Shown: positions 1 to 8,150 of the stretch, piece by piece
How the letters are laid out: each line of letters opens with the position of its first letter
Numbering within the stretch: position 1 is the stretch's first letter
DNA from: JALZKA01 sp963717635
Lineage (GTDB): Bacteria > Actinomycetota > Thermoleophilia > Solirubrobacterales > 70-9
Assembly (NCBI GenBank): GCA_963717635.1
Contig: OY970347.1
Coordinates: 1,798,001 to 1,862,000, forward strand
Length of the DNA: 64,000 nt
Direction of reading: 5' to 3'
The notes under the pieces: model-generated
Seen by the model: the letters and a program-made list of their open reading frames with translations, nothing else
The model's database searches: none
Told to the model about the DNA's origin: nothing
Program-made: the position numbers and the translations under genes

Positions 1-1097
1 GCGGTGAGGATCGGGAAGATCTTCCGGACCACCGGGATCGTCGAGCTGATGATCGGGTTCGCGAGCTCGCCGATCAGGACCGTCTCGGTTCGAAGCTCGT
101 CGCCGAGAGCGAGCAGCCGGTTGAGTCGCGGCAGCGCCCCGTTCACGCTCCGGACCGCGGGCTCGAGCTCGACGGCCGCGTCCGCGAGCTCGTTCAGCGT
201 GGGGATCGCCACTGGCGCGGTCTCCAGGAACTCCTCCTGGAACGGGGGCAAGAGCTCGATCGCCTGGCCGAGCTGCTCGCGCCGCGATGCCACCGCGTCG
301 AACACGGCGCCACCGGACGAGATCGTCCCGGCGACGTCGTCGGGACGGAACCCGCGCAGCGCGTCCGTGGTGCTCGCGCCGCCGCTGACGAGCTCGCCGA
401 GCGCGCCCTCGTCGCGGGTGGCCGCGTCGAGCTGCTTGCGGAGGTTGGTCGAGACGGGCTCCAGGTCCTTGAACGCGGAGTTGAGGCCGGTGCCGCGGCC
501 GGCGACGCCCTGGCCGATGTTGACGACCGTCGAGCGCAGCGATTCGCGCGCCTCCTGGTCGAACAGCTGGACGACCTCGAGCAGGTCGACCCCCGAGCTG
601 ACGTTCTCCCGGGCGATCGTGTCGCCATTCTCCATCGGGTCATCCCGATTGCCCGGCTCGATCTCGAGGTACGTCTGGTAGACGATCGAGTGCACCCGCA
701 CGTACGCGGTCGCGTCCTTGCCGATCGGCCGGAACGTGGGCTTGGTGATGTTCGCCGTGACCGTGGCCCCGCCCGTTTCCCGGTTCGGCTCGACGCCGCT
801 GATCAGGCCGGCGAGCTGGCCGCTTACCCGCACCGCCTGGCCGACGCGCAGTGGCGGGGCCGATCCCTGGTCCTCACCGTTGAACTCCGTCGGCCGGTCG
901 GGCGGGACTTCGACGCTGATCCGGTAGGCGCTCTGGAACGGCGGGCCGGTCGTGGAGGCGAATGCGATGTAGGCGAGGAACAGCGCCACTGCGGCGACGC
1001 CGAACCCGAGCAGGAGCGTGTGGTCGTTTAGCTTCTCAGCGGCTCTGGTGACCCGCTGGTTGAGGTGCGACGAGGCTTTTCTCGGTTCCCGCGCCAT
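1..1097 (-). CDS. Mce-family lipid-binding protein (3' end beyond window)
   Basis: Third Mce gene of a leftward operon. Its stop codon lies outside the window, so only the first 365 residues are seen. Mce proteins are envelope-anchored lipid/sterol-binding subunits that work with YrbE permeases in an importer. One N-terminal membrane anchor (about residues 27-47, LLLGFGVAAVALFLAYIAF) precedes the MCE domain (about 55-140, core VRVSGQLAGLISGV); a long helical region follows. The ATG shares one base with the stop of the preceding gene (TGATG), which fixes the start and suggests translational coupling. Family assignment is firm; the lipid carried cannot be read from the sequence. Confidence 0.9.
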   Translation of the reverse strand, partial: MAREPRKASSHLNQRVTRAAEKLNDHTLLLGFGVAAVALFLAYIAFASTTGPPFQSAYRISVEVPPDRPTEFNGEDQGSAPPLRVGQAVRVSGQLAGLISGVEPNRETGGATVTANITKPTFRPIGKDATAYVRVHSIVYQTYLEIEPGNRDDPMENGDTIARENVSSGVDLLEVVQLFDQEARESLRSTVVNIGQGVAGRGTGLNSAFKDLEPVSTNLRKQLDAATRDEGALGELVSGGASTTDALRGFRPDDVAGTISSGGAVFDAVASRREQLGQAIELLPPFQEEFLETAPVAIPTLNELADAAVELEPAVRSVNGALPRLNRLLALGDELRTETVLIGELANPIISSTIPVVRKIFPILT

Positions 1098-2701
1098 CAG
1101 GTCCCCAGCAAGAAGTCGAGGAGGTCAGCGAGCGCTGCCTCGCTCGGGGGCTTCTTCCCCTTGCCGCCGCCCTGCTTGCCCTCGCCGGCCTTCCCGTTGC
1201 CCTTGCCAGAGCCGCCAAGAAGCGGCGAGAGCAGGTCTTCGATCTTGGGCAGCTTCAGGCCGGGCGGCTTCGGCGAGGCCGCAGCGCCGGGCCGGTCGCT
1301 GCTACCTGCCGGCCGGCCCGTCCTGGAGGGCTCGCGATCGCCGCTCCGTTGCGCGCGCGCGCCGGTGCGGAACGGGAATGGGAGTCCGCCGCCGGCGATC
1401 ACGTCCGCGAGGCAGCCCGGCTCGACCGGCACGCCGAAGATCCCGCAGTTGAGGATGGCCGAGACCCGCAAGAAGTTGCGGTTGGCGTGCTCGGCCGGGT
1501 AGGGCGGCAGGTCGCCGGGCTGCACCGCGACGGCGCCGAAGCCGCGCCTGGACAGAGTTCCCTCGCCCGGGACGCCGTAGGAATCGTCGTCGAACAGGGA
1601 CGGGAAGGCGCCGTCGTTGTCCGGGTCGCCGGTGCCGCCGAGCACCGAGTTGATCAGGTCCGACGCCGCGGCGGTGAAGTCGAAGACTCCGGTGATGACC
1701 CGGTCCTTGCCCACGATGAGCGACGGCAAGGCCGCCTTGAGCAGCCGCCGCGCCAACTCCAGGGTGGGCGTGCTGGCGTCGATCGTCGCGTCGGCGTCGT
1801 CGAGGAATGCCGGTAGCCGCTCGATCGCCGTCGCAAGCTCGGGAGCTCCGCTGGCGACCTCCTCGGCCAGGGGGCGGCCCTCGACCGCGGCTCTTCTCAG
1901 CGCCGCCAGGGTGGTCCGAGCGCTCGCGGCCGTCGCCGGGAGGCGTTCGAGCGAGGCGTTCAGCGCGGTGCCGTGCTGGGCCGTCGTCACCACGGTCGCC
2001 TCGAGGCCCATGATCAAGCGGTCCAGCTCGGTGTTGCGGTCGGCCGCCTGGCCCGTCACGTTCTCCGCGCTCGTGATGAGGCTCTTCAGCGCCGTGTTCT
2101 GCTCGTTTACCTCCGCCAGCGCCGCGTTGGCCGTCGCAAGCGCCGGCCGCAGCTCGAAGGCGGCGTCGTGAAGCGACTCGCCGCGTTGCTCCAGCGCCGT
2201 GGCCAGCTCGTTCAGGATCAGCTTCACCCCGGCGCGCTCGGGCTCCCCGAACGCGTTCAGCAGGTCGTCGAGGCGGGGAGCGACCATCGTCTGAGGACAG
2301 GTTTCGCCTGCGGCCGTCACCTCGCACCTGAGCCCCTCGGGGCCGAGGGGCCGATCCGACCCCTCCGGGTTCGGCTCGAACGCGACGTAGCTGTCGCCGG
2401 TCGTGTCCTGCTGGCGAATCGTCGCGCGGGCATCGCCCATCGGCGGCTCGATCGACTCGTCGAGCAGCAGGGTGACCTCCGCGTTGCCCTGGTCGTTCAC
2501 CTCGATCGGCCCGACGGAGCCCGCGATCGCACCGTCGACCCGCACGTACATCCCCTCGATCAGCGGGAACGCGTCGTCAAACTCGGCGACGACCTCGTTC
2601 GCGCCGGCGGGCGGTCGGGAGGTCACGACGAGGATGCCGATCACGGCAACGAGCAGCCCTGCGACGATCGCCGCGGTCGCCCTGGCTAGCTGGTCGGGCA
2701 T
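1097..2701 (-). CDS. Mce-family protein with low-complexity basic C-tail
   Basis: Second Mce protein of the operon, 534 residues. A membrane anchor at about residues 6-25 (AAIVAGLLVAVIGILVV) is followed by the MCE domain (about 34-120, GMYVRVDGAIAGSVGPIEV) and a long helical stretch (about 150-330). The last 120 residues are unusual: a Pro/Gly/Lys-rich linker, including GKGNGKAGEGKQGGGKGKK, ends in a short hydrophobic helix (LADLLDFLLGT). The reading frame stays open further upstream to 2806, but the ATG at 2701 overlaps the previous stop as TGATG and places the anchor correctly, so I take it as the start. It probably forms a hetero-oligomeric Mce assembly with its neighbours; the role of the tail is unknown. 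Confidence 0.88.
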   Translation of the reverse strand: MPDQLARATAAIVAGLLVAVIGILVVTSRPPAGANEVVAEFDDAFPLIEGMYVRVDGAIAGSVGPIEVNDQGNAEVTLLLDESIEPPMGDARATIRQQDTTGDSYVAFEPNPEGSDRPLGPEGLRCEVTAAGETCPQTMVAPRLDDLLNAFGEPERAGVKLILNELATALEQRGESLHDAAFELRPALATANAALAEVNEQNTALKSLITSAENVTGQAADRNTELDRLIMGLEATVVTTAQHGTALNASLERLPATAASARTTLAALRRAAVEGRPLAEEVASGAPELATAIERLPAFLDDADATIDASTPTLELARRLLKAALPSLIVGKDRVITGVFDFTAAASDLINSVLGGTGDPDNDGAFPSLFDDDSYGVPGEGTLSRRGFGAVAVQPGDLPPYPAEHANRNFLRVSAILNCGIFGVPVEPGCLADVIAGGGLPFPFRTGARAQRSGDREPSRTGRPAGSSDRPGAAASPKPPGLKLPKIEDLLSPLLGGSGKGNGKAGEGKQGGGKGKKPPSEAALADLLDFLLGT

Positions 2702-4005
2702 CAGCCGTCGCCTCCGATGAAGCTGTCCGCGTAATCGGCCCACGGTTCGCATTCGAGCGCGCCCGGGAGGCGGTGGAACGGCTCGGCGAGCAACCCCGGC
2801 GAGCATTCGCCGGGCTCGACGACGCCACCCGACGCGGTGCTTGAGGGCAGCATGTTGGCCAAGCCGGCCGCGATCCGGATCATGTGCCCGTCAGCGTTGT
2901 AGGGGGCGGCGGCGTCCGCCCCGTTCTGGAAGAAGCCGACGGTCTCCGGGGTGAACGCCCGGAGCTCTTCGACGACCGGGTTCATCCGCCGGAGCAGCGG
3001 GCCGAACTGCTTCAGGACCGTGCGCGTCTTGGCGCTCACGAGGCCGCGCGTCTTGCGCAGCGCGGCGGGCGCCTCGGTGACGAGCTTCTCGGTCTCGCTG
3101 AAGAAGGGGGCGGCGGCCCTGGTCGCGGGCGGAATCAGCTTCGCGAGCGGTCCCAGCTCGTCGACGAGCGGGCCCAGGCCGGCGACCAGCTCGCGGAAGT
3201 TGGGGGTCGCGGTGGCGGTCCGGTCCAGCAATGCGCGCGCGCCGGCGAGGGCCGGGCCAAGATGCTGGACGGCCTCGGCCAGCTCGGCCTGGCGCCTCGC
3301 CGTGACCTCGAGCAGCGTGGCGGTGCGCTCGGCGGCCTCGCCGAGCTCGCTCGGGCTCGACGCGAGTGCGCCCATGACGCGGCTCCCCTGGCCGACGATC
3401 GTCCGCAGCGCCTCGCCGTCGCGATTGACCTGCGCGAGCAGGCGGCCGGTCTCGCTGAGCGCCACACCGCTGTGTCGCAGCGTCTGGTTGAAATCGTCGC
3501 CGCGACCCTTGAGCGCGTCGTCGAGTCCCCCGAGAACGTCGCGAAGGTCGTCGCGGACCTCGGGTTGGAGGGTCGAGACCGCGAGGTCGAAGTCGACCGG
3601 GTTGTCGGTCTCCTCGTCGCGCAGCACCGTGCCCTCGGGGAGAGCCGAGGCCGTCGTGTCGCCCTGCTCGAGGTCAACGACCCGGTTGACCGCGCCGACG
3701 TTCGAGGCGAGCCGGATGTTGGCGAAGGCACCCTCATGGAGTTGGAAGTCGTCATCGATCGCCATCGTGACCTCGGGGCTGCCGGCCTCGTTGAGCTCGA
3801 CGCTGGTGACGCTGCCGACGACGATCGCGCCGGCCGTGACGTCGCCGCCGGGGATCAGCCCGCGCACGTCGTCGAAGACGCCCCGCACCTCGTACGTGTC
3901 CCGTGATGCGGAGATCAGCAGCAGCGTGACGAGAAACACGAGCACGACGGCGGTCACGGCCACGACGCGCGCCGCGTACGGACCGATCCTCGGTCGCCTG
4001 CTCAT
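2701..4005 (-). CDS. Mce-family lipid-transport protein
   Basis: First Mce gene after the two permeases, 434 residues. A strong N-terminal anchor (about residues 12-32, VVAVTAVVLVFLVTLLLIS) leads into the MCE domain (about 38-125, with GLIPGGDVTAGAIVVGSV), then a helical region with regularly spaced Leu/Ala (about 140-340). The chosen ATG has an AGGGGAG ribosome-binding site 5 nt upstream; a start at 4047 would add 14 residues and lacks such a site. The stop overlaps the next ATG by one base. By family analogy it extends a periplasm-like tunnel feeding lipids to the YrbE permeases. Confidence 0.88.
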   Translation of the reverse strand: MSRRPRIGPYAARVVAVTAVVLVFLVTLLLISASRDTYEVRGVFDDVRGLIPGGDVTAGAIVVGSVTSVELNEAGSPEVTMAIDDDFQLHEGAFANIRLASNVGAVNRVVDLEQGDTTASALPEGTVLRDEETDNPVDFDLAVSTLQPEVRDDLRDVLGGLDDALKGRGDDFNQTLRHSGVALSETGRLLAQVNRDGEALRTIVGQGSRVMGALASSPSELGEAAERTATLLEVTARRQAELAEAVQHLGPALAGARALLDRTATATPNFRELVAGLGPLVDELGPLAKLIPPATRAAAPFFSETEKLVTEAPAALRKTRGLVSAKTRTVLKQFGPLLRRMNPVVEELRAFTPETVGFFQNGADAAAPYNADGHMIRIAAGLANMLPSSTASGGVVEPGECSPGLLAEPFHRLPGALECEPWADYADSFIGGDG

Positions 4006-4072
4006 CCACACTCCCCTGGCGGGGGGCCAAACACGCTCTCGCGACACAGTCGCTCGCTCATGTCGCTGCCGC

Positions 4073-4918
4073 TCATGCGATCGGCAGCCCGGGGTCGAAG
4101 CCGTAGAACAGGAAGGTCATGATCATGTTCAGGACCGTGACCAGGATCAAGTTCACTGCCATCGACTGAGCGGTCGCCGTTCCGACCTCGACCGGCCCAC
4201 CCCGCACGCGGTAGCCGAAGTAGAGCGCGGTCATGATCACCGCGGTCGAGATGACCAGTCCCTTGATCATCGAGTTGATCAGGTCAGTCGGGGTGGTCAC
4301 GGTGTAAAAGACGAATTCCCAGGTGCCCTGCGAGACCGTTCCGCTGCGGACGAACGAGGTCACCCATGCGGCCGCTTGCCCGGCGCCGACGGCGATGACG
4401 TAGGCGACGGGCATCACCACCATCGCGGCGAGCATCCGCGTCGAGACGAGGAAGCCGATCGAGGAGATCCCCATGACCTCGAGCGCGTCGACCTCCTCGT
4501 TGACTCGCATCGCGCCCAGCTGGGCGACGATGCCGCCGCCAACCTTCGCGGCCACGATGAATCCGAAGATGAACGGCACGATCTCGCGGGTCGCGCAGAA
4601 CGAGCTGAAGAGGGGGCCCACGATCGAGGCCCCGATCGCCTGCCCGATCGCCTCCGCCGCGATCCCGCAGCCCGCACCGGCGACGAACCCGAGGAACACG
4701 ATCACCAGAACGCTGCCCGCGACCAGGAGCCCGATCTGGCGCAGGACCTCGGCCGTGAACTTGGGCAAAAGGCGAAACCCGCGGAAGCCCTCCCACACGA
4801 AGCCGAAGAACTCGCCGACGGCATCGACGATCGGGATGTGGCTCGGGCGCTCGATGGCGTCGATCAGGGGGCGCTCGGAGCGCTCCTTCTTGCCGGGCCT
4901 GGAAGCGGGAGCGCTCAT
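4073..4918 (-). CDS. YrbE/MlaE-type permease of the Mce system (second)
   Basis: An integral membrane protein of 281 residues, the usual MlaE/YrbE length. A soluble N-terminus precedes an amphipathic segment and about five membrane helices; the family-typical cytoplasmic loop is present (AKVGGGIVAQLGAMRVNEEVD followed by ALEVMGIS). It should pair with the YrbE encoded just upstream to form the ABC permease dimer; no MlaF-type ATPase gene lies in the window, as is normal for actinobacterial mce loci. Its ATG overlaps the upstream permease stop by 4 bases (ATGA). It lies 67 bp before the first mce gene. Confidence 0.92.
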   Translation of the reverse strand: MSAPASRPGKKERSERPLIDAIERPSHIPIVDAVGEFFGFVWEGFRGFRLLPKFTAEVLRQIGLLVAGSVLVIVFLGFVAGAGCGIAAEAIGQAIGASIVGPLFSSFCATREIVPFIFGFIVAAKVGGGIVAQLGAMRVNEEVDALEVMGISSIGFLVSTRMLAAMVVMPVAYVIAVGAGQAAAWVTSFVRSGTVSQGTWEFVFYTVTTPTDLINSMIKGLVISTAVIMTALYFGYRVRGGPVEVGTATAQSMAVNLILVTVLNMIMTFLFYGFDPGLPIA

Positions 4919-5832
4919 CCTCCGAAGTTCACCTCCGGGTAGAACGCCTGGAACAGCATCACGTAGACGACCGCGACGGTGCCGACCACGACGAGGCAGG
5001 ACACCACGGCCTCGTTCACGGCCTTGCCGACGCCCTCGGCGCCACCGGTCACCTGAGTCCCCTTGTAGGCGGAGATGATCCCGATCAGGACACCGAACAG
5101 GGTGAGCTGAAGGACGCTGCCCCAGAGGTCGATGAAGTTGGTCAGCGTCAGCAGTTCGCTGAAGAATGCCTGCGGCGTCGAGTCATAGAGGAAGACCGAG
5201 GCGGAGAAGGTTCCGGCGATCCCCGCCCAAAAGGTGAGCAAGCTGAGGACCGGCATCCAGAGCGCGAGGCCGACCACCCGCGGCAGGATCAAGTTGCGGA
5301 CGGGGTTGATGCCGAGGACCTCGAGCGCCACCAGCTCCTCGCGGATCTTCCGAGCTCCGATCTCGGCGGTGATCGTGGCGCCGATCGAGCCGGCGACGAT
5401 CGCCCCGGTGAGCAGCGGCCCCAAGGCACGGAGGAACGCGACCGGGGCGGCGGGCGCCAGACGGTCGATCGCCCCGAACGACGACGCCAGCGAGCCGCCC
5501 ATGATGCCAATCGTCCCCATCCCGACCACGAACGACACCAGCGCCGCCGGCAGCAGCGTCACGCGAAAGGCGAACACGTACTGACGGATGAACTCCCGGC
5601 GCCATGAGAGGCCGGGAGTGACGAGCTGGGCGAGCACGTTCCCACCGAGCGCCGCGTAGCCGCCGCCACTGCGAAGCCAGGAGCCCGGCGGGATGTCTCC
5701 GTTGGTGACCAGCCCGCGCGCCGAGCCGACGATGCGACCGCGCGCCGTGGCCCTCATCCAGCCCGGAGTGGTGCTCAACTCGCCCGTCCGCTCACCTGCG
5801 CTCGGCCCGGCCAAGCGCCTTCCCGTACCCAC
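4915..5832 (-). CDS. YrbE/MlaE-type permease of the Mce system (first)
   Basis: First gene of the mce operon, 305 residues. The MlaE-family core occupies about residues 70-300, with several membrane helices and the conserved loop containing ATITAEIGARKIREELVALE then VLGINPVRNL. The N-terminal 45 residues are polar and weakly conserved in appearance, so an internal ATG at 5757 is a possible alternative. I prefer the GTG at 5832 because a TAGCTT word (5842-5847) sits 9 nt before it, matching the leaderless-promoter pattern seen throughout this window. It forms the permease pair with the overlapping downstream gene. Confidence 0.9.
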   Translation of the reverse strand: MGTGRRLAGPSAGERTGELSTTPGWMRATARGRIVGSARGLVTNGDIPPGSWLRSGGGYAALGGNVLAQLVTPGLSWRREFIRQYVFAFRVTLLPAALVSFVVGMGTIGIMGGSLASSFGAIDRLAPAAPVAFLRALGPLLTGAIVAGSIGATITAEIGARKIREELVALEVLGINPVRNLILPRVVGLALWMPVLSLLTFWAGIAGTFSASVFLYDSTPQAFFSELLTLTNFIDLWGSVLQLTLFGVLIGIISAYKGTQVTGGAEGVGKAVNEAVVSCLVVVGTVAVVYVMLFQAFYPEVNFGG

Positions 5833-5841
5833 ACGGCCGGG

Positions 5842-5847
5842 AAGCTA
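5842..5847 (-). promoter_or_regulatory. -10 element of the mce operon
   Basis: TAGCTT on the minus strand, 9 nt before the GTG of the first YrbE gene (5832). A second GTG at 5834 lies even nearer the expected transcription start. No Shine-Dalgarno sequence is present, so a leaderless or near-leaderless mRNA is inferred. Confidence 0.4.
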
Positions 5848-5890
5848 TCGGCTTCGAAGCCTGCCTGCGCCGATTCGCTACGGTCCGGTA

Positions 5891-5896
5891 TAAAAT
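5891..5896 (+). promoter_or_regulatory. -10 element of the first small membrane gene
   Basis: TAAAAT (within TATAAAAT) stands out in GC-rich DNA and ends 10 nt before the GTG at 5907. Transcription would begin 3-4 nt before the start codon or on it. No ribosome-binding site is visible. Confidence 0.5.
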
Positions 5897-5906
5897 CGGT
5901 CAATCA

Positions 5907-6110
5907 GTGGGAGATGACGCGAAAAGCGGTGGCTTCGACGACCGGATGGCGGGCCGCGTCATGCTCGGCTCGATCGTCTTCTGCGCGCTCGCCGGGATCG
6001 GGATCGGGACGTTCTTCGTCCAGCCCGTGATCGGCGGCCTGGCCGGCGCCGTTGTCGGCATCGTCGCCGGGCTCTGGCTGGTTCCCAACCTCGTCCGCGA
6101 GCTCGACTAG
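5907..6110 (+). CDS. Small two-helix membrane protein, paralogue A
   Basis: A 67-residue protein with GTG start. A short polar N-terminus ends in FDDRMAGRVMLGS, followed by two membrane segments (about residues 18-36 and 40-58) rich in Gly spaced as in helix-packing motifs, then a charged end LVRELD. It is clearly paralogous to the next gene, which shares the FDDRxAGxVMLG entry, the GIGxGxFF and GGLxGxVxGI patterns and the PNLxxE(L/V)D tail. It loosely resembles AtpI/AtpZ-type small subunits found beside ATP synthase genes, but no ATP synthase gene is nearby, so the function is unknown. Confidence 0.7.
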   Translation: MGDDAKSGGFDDRMAGRVMLGSIVFCALAGIGIGTFFVQPVIGGLAGAVVGIVAGLWLVPNLVRELD

Positions 6111-6113
6111 CGG

Positions 6114-6119
6114 GATAAT
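6114..6119 (+). promoter_or_regulatory. -10 element of paralogue B
   Basis: GATAAT exactly 6 nt before the ATG at 6126, only a few bases after the stop of paralogue A. The gene appears to have its own promoter and to be translated without a leader. Confidence 0.5.
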
Positions 6120-6125
6120 CGGGCC

Positions 6126-6356
6126 ATGGCGGAGCGGACTCGAGGCCCAAGGGGGCGCAGCGACCACCGAACTCGCCCGTTCGACGATCGCGCCGCCGGG
6201 CTCGTGATGCTGGGGACGATCCTGTTCTGCGCGATGGTTGGGATTGGCGTGGGCGTCTTCTTCATCGAGCCGTACGTGGGCGGTTTGATCGGCACCGTGC
6301 TCGGGATCCTGATCGGAGTATGGGTCGTGCCGAACCTGCTGACCGAGGTCGACTGA
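6126..6356 (+). CDS. Small two-helix membrane protein, paralogue B
   Basis: A 76-residue protein with ATG start. An Arg-rich N-terminus of about 20 residues precedes FDDRAAGLVMLGT and two Gly-rich membrane segments (about 26-45 and 49-66), ending PNLLTEVD. It matches the previous gene along its whole hydrophobic part, so the pair arose by tandem duplication. The basic N-terminal extension is specific to this copy. Function unknown; a small accessory subunit of a membrane complex is a guess. Confidence 0.7.
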   Translation: MAERTRGPRGRSDHRTRPFDDRAAGLVMLGTILFCAMVGIGVGVFFIEPYVGGLIGTVLGILIGVWVVPNLLTEVD

Positions 6357-6357
6357 C

Positions 6358-6744
6358 CTGGCCCCCGGAGACCGCCTTGCGGCCGGGCTCCTCCTGGTCA
6401 CAGGGACCGCCCACGCGGCGCTCGGCGTCGGCGCCATCGCGGGCATCGACACCTTCGAGGCGAATGTCGAAGACATCGAGCGTTCGTTCGCCACCGGCCT
6501 GTTCTCCAGTCTCGGCCTCTGGGGCGCTCTGATGCTGCTCCTCGGGCTTGCGGAGATGCTCGCCGCTCGCGCGATCTCGACCGGCTCTCCGAACGGCTGG
6601 CTAGCCGGTCAGATCAGCGCGTTCTGCGGCCTCGGCGGGGCGTTCTTCACCCTGGGTATCTTCCGGCTCGCGGGCGCGCTGACAATCCCTCTCGGGCTGG
6701 CTGTCCACTACCTGTTGACGTACCACTCGAGTCACAGGCCGTGA
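6358..6744 (+). CDS. Four-helix membrane protein with probable CTG start
   Basis: The frame is open from 6343 to the TGA at 6742-6744 and encodes four hydrophobic helices (about residues 7-29, 48-70, 82-103 and 104-122). No ATG, GTG or TTG occurs in frame before 6532, which would begin inside the second helix and lose the first. A CTG at 6358 has GAGG 9 nt upstream and begins just after the previous stop (6354-6356), so a CTG start and a 128-residue protein is the best reading. Product uncharacterised. The stop abuts the stop of the convergent gene at 6745. Confidence 0.55.
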   Translation: MAPGDRLAAGLLLVTGTAHAALGVGAIAGIDTFEANVEDIERSFATGLFSSLGLWGALMLLLGLAEMLAARAISTGSPNGWLAGQISAFCGLGGAFFTLGIFRLAGALTIPLGLAVHYLLTYHSSHRP

Positions 6745-7446
6745 CTACAGCAACCCGCGGAGGACCGCTTCGCCCGGGCGCTTGGGCAGATCCGCGGGGT
6801 CGAGCTGCCCCGGCTGGCTCGCGCGCTCGGCCCGCGCGACTTCCCGGGTGACGCTCTTGATGGCCTGCTGATCGGTCGCGATGACCTCGAGGGCGCGGCC
6901 GACCTCGAGGATCCCCGCCGTCTCGAGCGACAGCGAGACCCGCTCCCGGAAGCTGCCGTCTGCGGCGATCACGATGGGGTCGGGCAACGGAACCCCGCGA
7001 CCGTCGTCGACCTCCACCCAGAGCATGTGAAATCCACCTCCGGGAGCCGGCTCGAGCCCGCTGAGGTCGAGGTCCAGATAGGGGCTTGAGTCCCCGCCGA
7101 TCCCGATTAGGACGCTGCCCTGCGCTCCGCTCCCGGCGGTCGCGGCCAGCTCGATCCGAGCGACTTCCTGGTCGCCACCGGCCGGCTCGGCGGCGGGTGG
7201 CACGTAGACCTCCTGGCCGTCACTCGCGAAGACTCCGACCAGGACCAGGACGCCGGCCACGAGGCCGAGGCCCGCGAGGGCGGCGACAAGCAGCAGCGGG
7301 GTCCGTCGGCTCGCCGCCTCAGCGGCCCGCACCCGCCGGTGCGCGTCCTCGGGCCCCGCCCCGGTGAGCTCGCCGATCTCCTCGTGCGTCAGCCCATGAT
7401 CTCGAACCAGCTCGAGGAGCGCCCGCTGTTCCGGCGTGAGTGCCAC
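6745..7446 (-). CDS. HTH-TM protein with RskA-like outer domain
   Basis: 233 residues in three parts. Residues 1-45 resemble a sigma region 4-type helix-turn-helix (LTPEQRALLELVRDHGLTHE, then EIGELTG). One membrane helix follows (about 50-72, LLLVAALAGLGLVAGVLVLV). The rest is an outer domain with LDLSGLEPAPGGGFHMLWVE, which resembles the C-terminal domain of RskA-type anti-sigma factors. No sigma factor gene is adjacent. It lies 29 bp after the cyclic-nucleotide-binding gene and may be co-transcribed. A regulatory or stress-sensing role is inferred; the combination of an HTH on the membrane side is unusual for an anti-sigma factor. Confidence 0.6.
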   Translation of the reverse strand: MALTPEQRALLELVRDHGLTHEEIGELTGAGPEDAHRRVRAAEAASRRTPLLLVAALAGLGLVAGVLVLVGVFASDGQEVYVPPAAEPAGGDQEVARIELAATAGSGAQGSVLIGIGGDSSPYLDLDLSGLEPAPGGGFHMLWVEVDDGRGVPLPDPIVIAADGSFRERVSLSLETAGILEVGRALEVIATDQQAIKSVTREVARAERASQPGQLDPADLPKRPGEAVLRGLL

Positions 7447-7475
7447 GGGCTGCGCCGGCCGCGCGACGCCGGAGC

Positions 7476-7865
7476 CTAGTCCGAGCTGCGCTCCTCGACC
7501 TTCTTGACGAGCGCGTCGTAGGCCTCGGGCATCGCCTTCTTCATCCGCGACAGCTCCCAGTGCTCGATCTTGATCAGCTTGATGTCCGAGGTCGAGGTCA
7601 CCGTCGCCGAGCGCTCCGAGTGCTCGAGCAGGCCCTGCTCACCGAAGACGTCGCCTTCCTTGAGGTCGGCCAGGTGATTGCCCTGGTGCTCGACCTTGGC
7701 GGTCCCGGACTCGATCGCATAGAAGTGGTTGGAGAAACCGCCCTCGCGGACGATCTCCTTGCCCGCCGGCCACTCCTCGAGGGTCGCGAACGGCGCGATT
7801 TTCGCCAGGGCCTCCTCGGGCACCTCGGCAAAGAGTGGGATTCGCTTGAGCTGTGAGACGTCCAC
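7476..7865 (-). CDS. Cyclic nucleotide-binding (CAP_ED) domain protein
   Basis: A 129-residue stand-alone cNMP-binding domain: LKRIPLFAEVPEEALAKIA at the start, the beta-roll with AGKEIVREGGFSNHFYAIES and the phosphate-binding-cassette position GDVFGEQGLLEHSERSATV. No DNA-binding or membrane domain is attached. A GTG start is preceded by a strong AGGAGG site. It may act as a small regulatory partner; the ligand (cAMP, other or none) cannot be told from the sequence. Confidence 0.85.
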   Translation of the reverse strand: MDVSQLKRIPLFAEVPEEALAKIAPFATLEEWPAGKEIVREGGFSNHFYAIESGTAKVEHQGNHLADLKEGDVFGEQGLLEHSERSATVTSTSDIKLIKIEHWELSRMKKAMPEAYDALVKKVEERSSD

Positions 7866-7934
7866 TGATCCTCCTGGGCTGATCGATCGGTGGGGAACCT
7901 AACCGATGTAGCTTCGGGGCGGGGGCGACACAGG

Positions 7935-8126
7935 TCAGGCCTCCTCGACGTACGCGACCTGGGCGGAGGCGACGTACACCGTCCCTCCGCGCTCGTCCGC
8001 CTTGGTGAAGGACGCCAACCCCGCGCTGCCCCGGCTCAGCACGCGCTCGACCTCCTCGGCCGTGGCCACGACCACCAGCTCGGCGCCGCCGGCGAAGACA
8101 ATTCTCATTCGGGTCGCGTCGGCCAT
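7935..8126 (-). CDS. Small conserved-looking cytoplasmic protein
   Basis: A 63-residue protein with alternating beta/alpha pattern (MRIVFAGGAELVV, ATAEEVERVL, GGTVYVASAQVAYVEEA). It resembles in style the small actinobacterial DUF3107-type proteins but I cannot assign it firmly. The ATG at 8126 has GGGTGGGAT just upstream. It lies immediately outside the tRNA-fragment boundary of the mini-island. Function unknown. Confidence 0.55.
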   Translation of the reverse strand: MADATRMRIVFAGGAELVVVATAEEVERVLSRGSAGLASFTKADERGGTVYVASAQVAYVEEA

Positions 8127-8150
8127 CCGATCCCACCCTAGTGCTGATCG

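Noticed and set aside
6358..6532. Frameshift or pseudogene before the ATG at 6532
   Set aside because: The frame is open and codes for a plausible helix from 6358, so an unusual start is simpler than a broken gene.
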